Shown here piece by piece: positions 47,031 through 55,910 of a stretch of DNA of 64,000 nucleotides. The translations under genes were made by a program, and so were the position numbers. Source of the DNA: Schlesneria paludicola DSM 18645 (GTDB lineage: Bacteria > Planctomycetota > Planctomycetia > Planctomycetales > Planctomycetaceae); contig NZ_JH636434.1 in assembly GCF_000255655.1 (NCBI RefSeq), forward strand, positions 2,070,798 through 2,134,797, read 5' to 3'. Each line of letters begins with the position of its first letter. Within the stretch, counting starts at the first letter, position 1. The notes below the pieces were generated by a model, which saw only the letters and a list, made by a program, of their open reading frames with translations, did not search any database and was not told the origin of the DNA.

Positions 47031-48947
47031 CTACTGCTTGGGAAGCTGGCCTGCGGTGATGTGATCATAGTACGGACTTCGAAAATCCTCCACAAATTTT
47101 ACTCCGAAGCCCTGGCCAAGCTCCCATTGTGCACGACGAGCCCATGGTGTTCCGGGGTGATTTCGGACGACCGATTCAAATTCGTTGCGCGCCACTGCAT
47201 CTTGTTTTTTTAGTTCTTCGAGATCGACCCGAGTCTCTTTGACTTGCTCTTTGTCCGGTTCCAAAAGGGTGTGCACGTACTGAATCGACCAGCAATTGTT
47301 ACGCGGATCTTTCGGGGTGGGACGCGATTTTCGGTGCTGATCAATCGACAATAGCAACTGGAACAGACGCACCCGGTATGCCAGACATTGCGCGTGCATC
47401 AAATCAAAATTGACGCGCCATCGAGCCGACGACTCTTTGTCTCGCAGCTTTTTGACAGAATCCAGAATTCGGACCTGATCGTTCAACATCATCAGTGCTC
47501 GTACGGCCTGTTCAAACGTTCGGACGGCTTCTTTCTCGAACGTTGATGGATCACCACTGTACCAATGGGATTTCATCATCAGCTTGGAATCGCGGTGGGG
47601 ATTCAGAGCTTGTACGACCTGCCATTGCGCTTCGCGAAAGCGATGCTCGGATCGATTCTTAATGTATGCCTGACGGGAATCCAGATCGGGTAAATATTCT
47701 TTCATTCCCAACAGATCGTATTTGCGATCCTCGTGACTTCCATAGCCGGCCAGATTGTCCTCGTGACCGGGAAGGATGAAAAAAATTCCTCCCGTCTGTT
47801 TTGCCAGGCGCACCTGTTCATACGGTCCGAATCCGCTGGAAAAAACGTCCCAACGGTCGTGCAACCCGTCGAATTGCAGGCATTCGGGCTCCGGCGTCTC
47901 AGGACCGCGATTCACGGGTATCCAATGTTTCAGGCGGTATTTGGGATCGATCCAGCTCACATGTGCGATGGGATACCCAAATACCGAATAATGCCCCAGC
48001 ACATACACCGATGCCTTCGCTTTTTTGCAGGCATCAATGACATCTTCCACCTGGTTTCCATCGTCACCCGATTCATCCGAGACGACGATGAAGACCAGTT
48101 TTCGTTTCTGGCGACGGGCAAAGTCCTTGTACTTCACCAGGGCGGCTTGAATTGATCCGCACATGTTTTCGATACCAGATTTGTCGATTTCAATCGCATC
48201 GATTGCCGATTTGATTTCTTCCGTGTTCGCGGTGGGTTTGGGAGTCAGTTCATGAACATCTTTGCCAAAGCTCATGACCGACGAGAGTAGAGTTTCCTCT
48301 GACGGCTTCAGCTTGGCATCGACTTGCTGCGCTCGGCCGACCTCTTCATAGATCTTGTAGAACCGTTCTCGAATCTCTTGCTGATCATCCTGCATACTCT
48401 CGGATTCGTCGAACAACCAGACGACCAGCACCTTTTGCTCGCGCATCATCCGGATCAGTTCCAGCGTCATTTGTCCAAGCGCCGCGCCATAGCCCTCGAC
48501 AACCCTGCCGGAATCTCCGGTCACTTGTGTGGCGCCCAGGTCCTTTGAGATCACCTGCAGGCCTGGTACGTTGAATTCACCGATGTTCAATTGGACGGTT
48601 GGCTGTTGCAGACTTGGGGCTTCGTCCAGTTGTTTTTGCGCGATGACGGGGCCTTCTGAGCCGCCGATCGAAACGCCACCAGACTCAAGCGCCCCCGCCA
48701 CATAATTGACAGTCTCTGACGTTTCCGTTGAGGGTTCCACTTCGTGATGAAACTCTTCAACCGTGCGATCTTCCGAAAAGATCGAATCGACGATCGTATG
48801 CAACGGCCCCAGATGCGATTCAAATACGATTAACGAAAGGGCAATCAGCATTGCGGCATGCAACACGAAAGACGCCGCCAACCCGGAGAGCACAGGTGCT
48901 TTCAGGCTTCGCCAGGAAGATCGCGAATTCAATGGAGCCGATGCCAT
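47031..48947 (-). CDS. TonB-like anchored VWA-domain protein (second of pair)
   Basis: A 638-residue protein. The N-terminal helix (about 18-42, LSGLAASFVLHAAMLIALSL) carries Ser26-x3-His30. The VWA domain begins at about 172 with VLVVWLFDESES, where Asp180, Ser182 and Ser184 form the metal-ion-dependent adhesion site, and continues through IVVSDESGDDG and ASVYVLGHYSVFGYP. A region SSGFGPYEQVRLAKQTGGIFFI is shared with the upstream paralogue. The C-terminal third is helical. It probably binds a partner through the VWA metal site in the periplasm and could transmit force from a TolQ/ExbB-type motor. That link is inferred. Confidence 0.85.
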   Translation of the reverse strand: MASAPLNSRSSWRSLKAPVLSGLAASFVLHAAMLIALSLIVFESHLGPLHTIVDSIFSEDRTVEEFHHEVEPSTETSETVNYVAGALESGGVSIGGSEGPVIAQKQLDEAPSLQQPTVQLNIGEFNVPGLQVISKDLGATQVTGDSGRVVEGYGAALGQMTLELIRMMREQKVLVVWLFDESESMQDDQQEIRERFYKIYEEVGRAQQVDAKLKPSEETLLSSVMSFGKDVHELTPKPTANTEEIKSAIDAIEIDKSGIENMCGSIQAALVKYKDFARRQKRKLVFIVVSDESGDDGNQVEDVIDACKKAKASVYVLGHYSVFGYPIAHVSWIDPKYRLKHWIPVNRGPETPEPECLQFDGLHDRWDVFSSGFGPYEQVRLAKQTGGIFFILPGHEDNLAGYGSHEDRKYDLLGMKEYLPDLDSRQAYIKNRSEHRFREAQWQVVQALNPHRDSKLMMKSHWYSGDPSTFEKEAVRTFEQAVRALMMLNDQVRILDSVKKLRDKESSARWRVNFDLMHAQCLAYRVRLFQLLLSIDQHRKSRPTPKDPRNNCWSIQYVHTLLEPDKEQVKETRVDLEELKKQDAVARNEFESVVRNHPGTPWARRAQWELGQGFGVKFVEDFRSPYYDHITAGQLPKQ

Positions 48948-49034
48948 CTTGGAACCAACTACCGGGTCGACAATCCTTGTCGAGAGTCACTGGAGAGGAC
49001 GTGCCTGGTTGGCGATCGCACAAGCACACAACCG

Positions 49035-50960
49035 TCAGATGTCGCGACGCTGGGGTTGGTCGGGCACCTGTTTCTTTGTTTTGACTTTTGTCTTTGGATC
49101 TTCGACGTCAATGAATTTGGGACCTGATTTCTGACGGCCCGCTGCCATGGTCGGCGGGGGTTCGACGCGCGATTCTTGCCACTGCCATCCCATCGGCACC
49201 GCCTTCTCGCGTTCGGCGAGAAGTGCCCACGGGGTCCCGGGGTGATCCGCCATCACATGTCCCAGATACTCCGACGCCTTCAGCGCAAGCTTTTTGACGG
49301 CACCGCCCGAAGTCACTTCTTCGGCGGGAACCAGACGCCAATGATTGTTCCCCGATGTCTCGAATCGCTTTGGATTGGCTTTCATCTCAGCAAGCATCGA
49401 ATTGTAGCCGAACGCACGGACGCGCAGCGCGAGAGTCCGGCCCAGTGCCAAGTCATAGCTTGCTTTCCAGCGGGCTTCCTTGATCTTCGACCGATCCTTT
49501 TCGCCTTGCTCAAGCCGCTTCATCAAATAGTCCAGACTGGCATCCAGATCCGCGATCGGCTTTTGTGCTTCGGTCAATTCCTGCCGCAAGATCGTGTCGT
49601 TGTCGGCACGGAAATCGAGCCGCGGCATTGAGATACTGAGAACCTTTCGATTCTGTGCTTCGCGTTCGACTTCCAGACAGCACTCCAGAAGTGCCGCCTT
49701 CGAACGATTCGCCTGGATATCACGATCGAGAACGGCAATGGAGCGATAGTCTGGCGCATAGTTACGCATGACGGCCGGGTCGAAGGAATGCCGCCCGCGT
49801 CCCGCATCCGCGACGAAATACAGGCCATTTGTTTCCGTACAGAGTCGAGTCAATCCGTACGGTCCGAAACCCGACGACATATCTTCAAAATCATGGCCGT
49901 TCGTTCCCCAATAGCCCAGTCGCAAGAGCTCGGCATAGCGTGATTCCGGTCCCTTCTGCATGACACCGATCACGCGTTCACCATCTTCCATCTGGAAGGG
50001 AACTTCCACATTCTTCCGTCCAAAAGGAGCCGAATCCCCCACGCAATAGCAGCGCATGCCATATTTTTTGCAAAACGTGATCGCTTGTTCGAGATTGTCG
50101 GGATCAGAACCTTCCTCGTCTGTCACGACAATGATCATGACATCCCGCCGCGCTTCGGTGCGCTGCGGAAGAAACGCCTTCGCGACTTTCAGCACGGCAG
50201 AAAACGTATTCTCTTCACCCGACGATTCCGATTTGATTTTCCGCACGACTTGCACAAGTTCTTCGGCATCGTCGAGAGGTTTGTCGGTCACAATCGTGCA
50301 GGTCGGACCATAAACCGCGACGGCACTTTTCAACGCTTTATCAGCACTGACGTTCAATTGATTGAGCTGGTTGTAGACATTCTCAACACGCGTCGCGATC
50401 TGTTCTCGTCGAGCCGACAATGAGGGGGATACGTCAAACAACCACACAACCAGCGTCTTTTTTTCACGAAGTGAGTTGGCAATTTCCCAGGCCAGTCGAT
50501 CGATGGCTCCTTCGACGCCCCCTGCGTGCTCGGTCGATCCCGATGTGGCAACCGGGGACAGCAAATCCGACCGCGATGGCTGGGGAAGTTCTTCCGTGAC
50601 AGGGACGGCCACTTCAACAGTGGTTTCAATCGACTTTTCAAGTTGGTTCTGAGGATCTCGAGTCAGAACGGACGACGCTTCCTGCGACGCCGAAAAACGG
50701 CTGTCAGACTCGTTTCCGACTTGTTCTGTCGGAGTTGCCTCGAATTTTGGCTGGATCGTTTCGTCGGCTTCCTCGTCAATCAGGCTTGAAATCGACGTGA
50801 AGACTTCAAGCTTTTCGGCAAAGCGAACCAGGCTGAGTCCCGCCAAGAGGACGAAATGCAAGCCAAAACTGATCAGACACCCCAGAATCAAGGTCTGCCT
50901 GATTCGCCGCGGGTCTGTTTTGCGTTCAAAAACGTCGACATGAGATGCATTCGTACTCAC
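49035..50960 (-). CDS. TonB-like anchored VWA-domain protein (first of pair)
   Basis: A 641-residue protein. The GTG at 50960 (VSTNASHVDVF) is preferred to an upstream TTG because AGGG lies 8 bases before it and a sibling protein also begins MSTN. The helix at about 22-46 (LILGCLISFGLHFVLLAGLS) has Ser31-x3-His35. The VWA domain starts VVWLFDVSPS with Asp176, Ser178 and Ser180 as the adhesion-site residues. Later blocks are VTDEEGSDPDNLEQAI and SSGFGPYGLTRLCTETNG. It is a paralogue of the next gene downstream (88 bp away). A C-terminal Lys/Pro-rich tail ends KKQVPDQPQRRDI. Confidence 0.85.
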   Translation of the reverse strand: MSTNASHVDVFERKTDPRRIRQTLILGCLISFGLHFVLLAGLSLVRFAEKLEVFTSISSLIDEEADETIQPKFEATPTEQVGNESDSRFSASQEASSVLTRDPQNQLEKSIETTVEVAVPVTEELPQPSRSDLLSPVATSGSTEHAGGVEGAIDRLAWEIANSLREKKTLVVWLFDVSPSLSARREQIATRVENVYNQLNQLNVSADKALKSAVAVYGPTCTIVTDKPLDDAEELVQVVRKIKSESSGEENTFSAVLKVAKAFLPQRTEARRDVMIIVVTDEEGSDPDNLEQAITFCKKYGMRCYCVGDSAPFGRKNVEVPFQMEDGERVIGVMQKGPESRYAELLRLGYWGTNGHDFEDMSSGFGPYGLTRLCTETNGLYFVADAGRGRHSFDPAVMRNYAPDYRSIAVLDRDIQANRSKAALLECCLEVEREAQNRKVLSISMPRLDFRADNDTILRQELTEAQKPIADLDASLDYLMKRLEQGEKDRSKIKEARWKASYDLALGRTLALRVRAFGYNSMLAEMKANPKRFETSGNNHWRLVPAEEVTSGGAVKKLALKASEYLGHVMADHPGTPWALLAEREKAVPMGWQWQESRVEPPPTMAAGRQKSGPKFIDVEDPKTKVKTKKQVPDQPQRRDI

Positions 50961-51696
50961 GAAACAGTCCCTCGCGACCAAGCCATTTCACGGCTTTGGC
51001 TGTCGTACCTCGAAAAAAGCATCGTTTTCGAACGCAGTTGTCGCCAAACGCGATCAACGCTTCACCACATCCGCCGAGAAAACAAGGCCTTGTCAATTCA
51101 GTCTATCGCACCAACAACACCCCAGCAATTCGCCGAATGTACGCTCAACCGACGTCACAGGCAGAATGACCTTCCGCGTTCAGTGATCTGAAATCGTTCG
51201 TCCAAACGACAATCACTCGGGTCATTCACCCTACCCGCTTTGAACACCTTGATTACCTCGGAAACATCACAAACGTTCGTTTTTGCCAGAAGTTTCTCGA
51301 ACGAAGGGATTCAACTGACCGCCACGACGGATGCATCTCGAATCGTGTTCCACTGATCCTGTCGTTCGCGGTCGCTCCGAACTCGGTCGACTCTGGGGCG
51401 CTGGGGAGTTTCTCCTTGACCACCCTCAGAAGCCAGTCCTATGATTCTACAGGTCCTTCAATGGGAACATGTTCCTGAAATGGCGATTGTTCCGGCTGTA
51501 ACGATTGGATCGGGCTCCAATGGCAGCCGTCACTCCGGACAATCCACAAGTGTGAGGGCGCTCGAAGACTGATTTTAAGGAAGAATCCACGCGCGGAGCG
51601 CACTCCACGATAACTTGAGAGAATCTGCTGTCGACTTTGTCGATGTAGAGTCGATAACAGAGCAACTCGGTTCAGCCCCACGACAAGGATCGTGTC
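50961..51696. other. 736-bp divergent intergenic region
   Basis: It lies between the first VWA gene (minus) and the coiled-coil gene (plus), with no supported coding sequence. A perfect 12-bp palindrome, GGAACATGTTCC, sits at 51465-51476. It resembles, but has shorter spacing than, Gram-positive LexA sites (GAAC-N4-GTTC). No clear promoter hexamers were found. Confidence 0.5.
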
Positions 51697-52569
51697 ATGC
51701 ATAATCTCGGTAAGGTGTTCGCATTTCTCGTCGTCATTGCAGCGATTGGCGCGGCTGTTCTGACTTCGAAGCTGGTCGTGGTCCGAAATAGCTGGACGGC
51801 GAAGTCGGTCGCGCTCCGAAAGAAAACGGCTGCGGACGCCGCCAAGATCGAAGCACTCGAACTCAAAATCGACGCCCTGAGAGGTGAAGTATTTCGGGCT
51901 CGAAACCTTTGGGGTGATTTTTGGAGCAATGTCCAGACTAATATCCAAGTGCCCGATCAGGGAATTTTGCTGGTCAATATTGGCAGCCGCGAACGTCTGA
52001 CGCCTGATCTGGCCCTTCATGGCTTTGAGCTTGGTGCGGACGGGTCATCCATCTATCGTGGCAGTTTTTCACCGATGGAAATCGCCGATGGAAACGCAAC
52101 GCTGAAGCCCAATTTCCGCGTCACCCCCGAGGATGTCGCAGAATGGAAACCCGGAAGTTGGCGATGGCGAAATGCCATTCCTTCGGGATATATCGAGAAC
52201 ATTGACGGCCAACTACTGGCCGTTTTGGCACAAGAAGAGACACTGGGTGATCGACGGCGTACACTCGCAGGGCAAAACGTTTTGCTGGAACAGGCCAACG
52301 AGGGATTGAAACAGCGCGAAGCCGAATTGCTGGGTGGTGATGTATTGGCCAAGTCGCCACTGGTCGGTACCGAGTTCCGAGACGGTCTTGTCCCGACGAT
52401 CGAGCGAACAGAAGAAGAGCGAAATCGGACGCTTGAGAATGTCGACGAACTTCGTCGTAAGGTTCGAAAAAAGCAAGAGGAAATCGACACCTTGAAGTCG
52501 GACAATGCGGCACTGGCGCGAAAGCTGCCAGGTGGCGCGCCGACGGAAGCACGGAAGTCGTCGCGATGA
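51697..52569 (+). CDS. Membrane-anchored coiled-coil protein of unknown function
   Basis: A 290-residue protein with an N-terminal membrane helix (5-28, GKVFAFLVVIAAIGAAVLTS), a coiled coil at about 40-70 (AADAAKIEALELKIDALRGE), a beta-rich middle (QGILLVNIGSRERLTPDLA, YRGSFSPMEIADGNATLKPNF, split here) and a second coiled coil at 225-275. I do not recognise the family. It is followed after 63 bp by the rhomboid-like gene on the same strand; a short 8-bp palindrome (52575-52591) lies between them. Confidence 0.75.
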   Translation: MHNLGKVFAFLVVIAAIGAAVLTSKLVVVRNSWTAKSVALRKKTAADAAKIEALELKIDALRGEVFRARNLWGDFWSNVQTNIQVPDQGILLVNIGSRERLTPDLALHGFELGADGSSIYRGSFSPMEIADGNATLKPNFRVTPEDVAEWKPGSWRWRNAIPSGYIENIDGQLLAVLAQEETLGDRRRTLAGQNVLLEQANEGLKQREAELLGGDVLAKSPLVGTEFRDGLVPTIERTEEERNRTLENVDELRRKVRKKQEEIDTLKSDNAALARKLPGGAPTEARKSSR

Positions 52570-52574
52570 CTTCA

Positions 52575-52591
52575 AGGGGCCTAAGGCCCCT
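52575..52591. repeat. Intergenic palindrome AGGGGCCT-A-AGGCCCCT
   Basis: A perfect 8-bp inverted repeat with a single central base, between the coiled-coil gene and the rhomboid-like gene. It has no T run, so its role as operator, processing site or weak hairpin is open. Confidence 0.5.
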
Positions 52592-52632
52592 CGCCGCACG
52601 ATCAATAGGACGATTAAAGGGCGACACGGACG

Positions 52633-53601
52633 ATGGGCTCTAGCTACCGCGATTACATGCAGGACCGAGACGACCAAGGCCCGACGTGGGGGCATGACAC
52701 CCCCACCACGAAATGGCTCATCGTCGTCACCGTAATCGTATTCTTCCTGCAAGTCTTCATGACCCATCGTGCCCCTGTGCGAAGCTCAGGGCCCAGCGTC
52801 GACGCCGGACAATCCGCGACGGTGCAACTCGTCTCACAAACGTTCCATGGCATGCAACCTTCGTTCGTCGAAGATTGGCTGCTACTCGATGATGCCAAAG
52901 TTCGCTCGGGTCAAATCTGGCGACTCGTGACTTACGTGTTCTGTCATCCCCGTGACAATGCCTTCAGCATCCTGTTCAACATGCTGGTGCTTTGGTTTTT
53001 GGGTTCCATACTCGAGCGTGGAATGTACCGCTCAAGTGAACTTCTCTGGTTTTATCTTACCACAGCGGTTCTGTGTGGACTGGTCTTTGTGGGTTTTGGC
53101 TATTTCATGCGGTTGCCCGATCCGCTTTTGGGATCATCCGCCTGCGTAATGGCTTTGCTGACCCTTTACGCCACGCATTATCCGACACGCGAGATTCTGG
53201 TGTTTTGGATCGTTCCCGTCCAAATTCGTGTCGTGCTGCTGATCGCCGTCGCACTTGATGTCTTCACGATTGTGAATGCGTATCAAGGCAACCAATCTTG
53301 GGTTGTCGTCGCCTACCTGACGTCGCTCTGGGGTATCGCGTTCGGATACGCCTATCGTCGATTTGACCTGAATCTGACCGCGTTCATGGAAACCTTTGAT
53401 CCACGACGCCTCCGCCGTTCGGTACGGAATCTCTCGGCGCGGCGACGGCTTAAAGTCTTTCAACCCGAACCGACCGTCAATCTGAACGAAGAAGTCGATG
53501 CCATCCTCGCAAAGATCCACGAACAGGGGTCCGAAAGCCTTACCGACCGAGAACGGGCCATCCTGCAGAAAGCTAGCGAACGGGCAAAGAACCGGATGTA
53601 G
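52633..53601 (+). CDS. Rhomboid-family membrane protein, catalytic His replaced
   Basis: A 322-residue protein with about six helices. Rhomboid landmarks are WRLVTYVFCHPRDNAFSILFNM and GSSACVMALLTLYA, where Ser169 is the nucleophile position. The helix that should carry the catalytic His reads VVVAYLTSLWGIAFGY, with Tyr228 where active relatives have His (AHLGG). It is therefore predicted to be an inactive rhomboid, perhaps a binding or chaperone-like protein. The tail EEVDAILAKIHEQGSESLTD matches the DUF6576-like tail of the site-2 protease at 40034-41041. Confidence 0.85.
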   Translation: MGSSYRDYMQDRDDQGPTWGHDTPTTKWLIVVTVIVFFLQVFMTHRAPVRSSGPSVDAGQSATVQLVSQTFHGMQPSFVEDWLLLDDAKVRSGQIWRLVTYVFCHPRDNAFSILFNMLVLWFLGSILERGMYRSSELLWFYLTTAVLCGLVFVGFGYFMRLPDPLLGSSACVMALLTLYATHYPTREILVFWIVPVQIRVVLLIAVALDVFTIVNAYQGNQSWVVVAYLTSLWGIAFGYAYRRFDLNLTAFMETFDPRRLRRSVRNLSARRRLKVFQPEPTVNLNEEVDAILAKIHEQGSESLTDRERAILQKASERAKNRM

Positions 53602-53649
53602 TTCTTTCCTCACCTAGCTCATGCATTTCGTCTAACGGCGTCGCGGCAA

Positions 53650-53744
53650 CGTGTTGAAGTAAGGGGACAGGCACCTTGGCATTGACGATGTCATGGCATT
53701 GGTTTAATCGGGCCTAAGCCAGTCAACGTGACGTCAACAGACTA
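53650..53744 (+). repeat. Dispersed inverted-repeat element, copy 4
   Basis: GTGTTGAAGTAAGGGGACAG, GCACCTTGGCATTGACGATG and TCATGGCATT match copy 3 closely. The right end (GTCAACAGACTACC) pairs less well, so this copy is more decayed. It lies between the rhomboid-like gene and a small minus-strand gene. Confidence 0.75.
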
Positions 53745-53754
53745 CCGGTCTGTA

Positions 53755-54060
53755 TCAGCGACGAGCGATGGCATCTTCCGTCGTCGTTAATTCATAGCCA
53801 TCGGGGAAGAGCGACGCCAATTCATCGCGGCTCTTCGTAATGATCGACCGTGTCATGGGACCTGAAATCTGATCCAGGCGAACGACCTCCTGTGTGATTT
53901 CTCCAACCACTTTCAGGATGAAGCCCCATCCAACCGAGGCCGTGAATCGATTGCCATTCCAAGTGACATGCTGCGCCACGCCGTCACCCGCGAGTTTCAT
54001 TTGAATGAGGCGCCTCGCATCATCGGCGGTGACGCCATGTTTCCACACAAAAGCGGACAT
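53755..54060 (-). CDS. Small conserved protein of unknown function
   Basis: A 101-residue protein. The ATG at 54060 (MSAFVWKHGVTADDARRL) has AGGAAA upstream; the longer frame to 54324 overlaps the neighbouring gene and is not supported. The pattern is helix (DDARRLIQMKLAGDG), strand VTWNGNRFTASVGWGFILKV, strand, helix SRDELASLFPDGYEL. I recognise similar short proteins in planctomycete stress loci but no function. It lies 10 bp from the next minus-strand gene, so they form an operon. Confidence 0.75.
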   Translation of the reverse strand: MSAFVWKHGVTADDARRLIQMKLAGDGVAQHVTWNGNRFTASVGWGFILKVVGEITQEVVRLDQISGPMTRSIITKSRDELASLFPDGYELTTTEDAIARR

Positions 54061-54070
54061 GTTGCTTTTC

Positions 54071-54520
54071 CTAATGAGAACTGGAAGGGTTGTTCTTCGC
54101 GAAGAACCATCCACGCCGGATGGCATTCTTGCGTTCAGGCCATTCTGTCGAGTCACCCCACTCCTTTCGGAGTTTGTCTTCCGTTTCCATATTCCAGTCG
54201 CAGCAAGTGCTTCCGTAGTGTCGATATGCCGCATAGCCATAGCGATATGCCAGATCGTCGTCATCACGATAGACGTCGCTGCTCGTATCCCGATCACGTT
54301 CAGCTGGTTTTGCGTTAGGAACATTTTCAGGAGGAATGGGTTCCGAACCCGCGGCCTGCGACAACGTGTCTCCCACGTTCTGCTTCAAGTTCGGGGCCTC
54401 GGCACCGAAGTCATATTTCGTTTGCTTCCAATCTCTCTTAAACGCATCTTTGACTCGTTCCCAAGCAGTATCATCGTCTTTCGTGTACCAGCTTGGACGC
54501 GTTTGTCGGGTGGTTGCCAT
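54071..54520 (-). CDS. Small acidic protein next to stress-type genes
   Basis: A 149-residue hydrophilic protein. The ATG at 54520 (MATTRQTRPSWYTKDDDTAW) follows GGAG. The N-terminal helix AWERVKDAFKRDWKQTKYDF is of the kind found in small envelope- or stress-associated proteins. The middle is disordered and acidic (SSDVYRDDDDLAYRYGYAAY), and the C-terminus has EWPERKNAIRRGW. No known family. Its operon partner is the 101-residue gene. Divergent from the YflT-like gene at 55015. Confidence 0.72.
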   Translation of the reverse strand: MATTRQTRPSWYTKDDDTAWERVKDAFKRDWKQTKYDFGAEAPNLKQNVGDTLSQAAGSEPIPPENVPNAKPAERDRDTSSDVYRDDDDLAYRYGYAAYRHYGSTCCDWNMETEDKLRKEWGDSTEWPERKNAIRRGWFFAKNNPSSSH

Positions 54521-55014
54521 TTTCAGAACTCCTTGAATTTCGGCTGATTCGTAAAAACAACTCCACGCGCTCAAATTCCAAGGAAAGCGAGACGTGGAAG
54601 AAAGCGCGCAAATAAAGCCTAGTTCCAAGCATCCCCCATGGAGGTGCGCCGATCTCGATGTGATCGGCCAGCCACATTTGATGCACCTGACGTACCACGA
54701 GACTGCGATGATCCGTTGTTGCAGACGGGCCGTCACCACAAACGAACGATCTTGCGAACCTTCGGATTGAGTCCAATCGCCGTAACACAATCGCGAGACG
54801 ACGTTTTCACCCGCTGAAACGCTCTCCTGAAATCGCGGCAATGAAATTCGCACGGCCCCCATGCCGATTATGGCAGGAACGAGTGACATGGGACGCTCGC
54901 CGGACACTGCGAGTGATTATCGATCACATGCCCGTTCGTTTTTTTGAAGCGCTGCGAGGCATGTCGTTTGCGAGCATCACAACATGCTCGAACAAGCGCC
55001 GATGGAGACTGACC
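54521..55014. other. Divergent intergenic region between stress-type genes
   Basis: 494 bp without a supported gene. It must hold promoters for both directions, but none is clearly recognisable. Confidence 0.45.
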
Positions 55015-55527
55015 ATGACCACCAAAACTGACGCACCACAGACGGTCACTGAAGTCTTCGATCACGATGACGTCGCGGTGGCCGCCGTTCGCGAACTGAA
55101 ACAGGCGGGGTTCGGTGAGTCTCAAATCGACATCGCGTTCCTGGAAATGCGATTCGATCCTCAAGTCCGTCAGGTCCCCTCAGAAATGGGAGAAATGGCG
55201 ATCGTCGGAACCGCGGCCGGCATCGGCATCGGGGGACTCTGGGGACTTGCCACGCTGGCCGAGATCGCTCCCGGCATCGGTCCGGCGATCCTCGAGGGCC
55301 CCGCGAGTGTCATTCTGTGCGGCATGGCAGTCGGCGCAGCCACCTGGGGAACCATTGGTGCAATCGTTGGGATGTTCATTCCGCGAGACGCATTGGTGAC
55401 GCATCCATCGCCATCGACGGCCAGCCATGCCATCGTCACCGTCCAAGCTGGAGATCGGGTAGGACTCGCAAGCTCAGTCCTCAATCGATTCAGCCACATC
55501 GACCATGGGATGCCTCAGGCGTCTTGA
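55015..55527 (+). CDS. General-stress-type protein with YflT-like N-terminus and glycine-rich helices
   Basis: A 170-residue protein. The ATG at 55015 follows GATGGAG. The N-terminus (TEVFDHDDVAVAAVRELKQAGFGESQIDIAF) is a YflT/17M-like alpha-beta unit in which a small-molecule or regulatory interaction is likely. Residues 65-125 are Gly-rich membrane-like helices (GTAAGIGIGGLWGLATLAEI, GMAVGAATWGTIGAIVGMF). The C-terminal strand (SHAIVTVQAGDR) closes the fold. It is a paralogue of the gene at 55911-56399, and both precede the kai genes. Confidence 0.82.
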   Translation: MTTKTDAPQTVTEVFDHDDVAVAAVRELKQAGFGESQIDIAFLEMRFDPQVRQVPSEMGEMAIVGTAAGIGIGGLWGLATLAEIAPGIGPAILEGPASVILCGMAVGAATWGTIGAIVGMFIPRDALVTHPSPSTASHAIVTVQAGDRVGLASSVLNRFSHIDHGMPQAS

Positions 55528-55910
55528 GCTCCTCGCTGATATGTCCTGCGAGAAGCACGACGCCGCGATCGTAAGGTTCCATCCCCGCTCGCCCGTCAAC
55601 CATGCCGTCACAATTCCGCACAGGTGCTGATTTTCGTGCAATTTGGTCGACGACAAGCCCGCGGAGATCGCTAAACGGGCAACATTTCGCCTTCATTCCA
55701 GCCACCCGAGTTCCGCAGGTCACAAAACATTTTCTTAGCCCACGTAAACAGGCTATTAACTTGTATTTGTCACCAATGTCTTGGCAGATTTGACAATCAT
55801 CGCGCCGATCGAAATCGATTTGGAATACCAGTTGCTTAACTCCCCTGACGACAAGCTGCAGACAACTGTGTCGCACAACGACTGAACAAATATCAAGCAG
55901 GAGTTCAATC
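55528..55910 (+). other. Intergenic region, nothing recognised
   Basis: 383 bp between the two YflT-like paralogues, with no supported gene. An AT-richer stretch (about 55735-55800) could hold the promoter for the second gene. Confidence 0.45.

Noticed and set aside
54324-54907. N-terminal extensions of the small minus-strand genes at 53755 and 54071
   Set aside because: The extended frames overlap neighbouring genes or intergenic DNA and have no ribosome binding site, while the internal ATG codons do.
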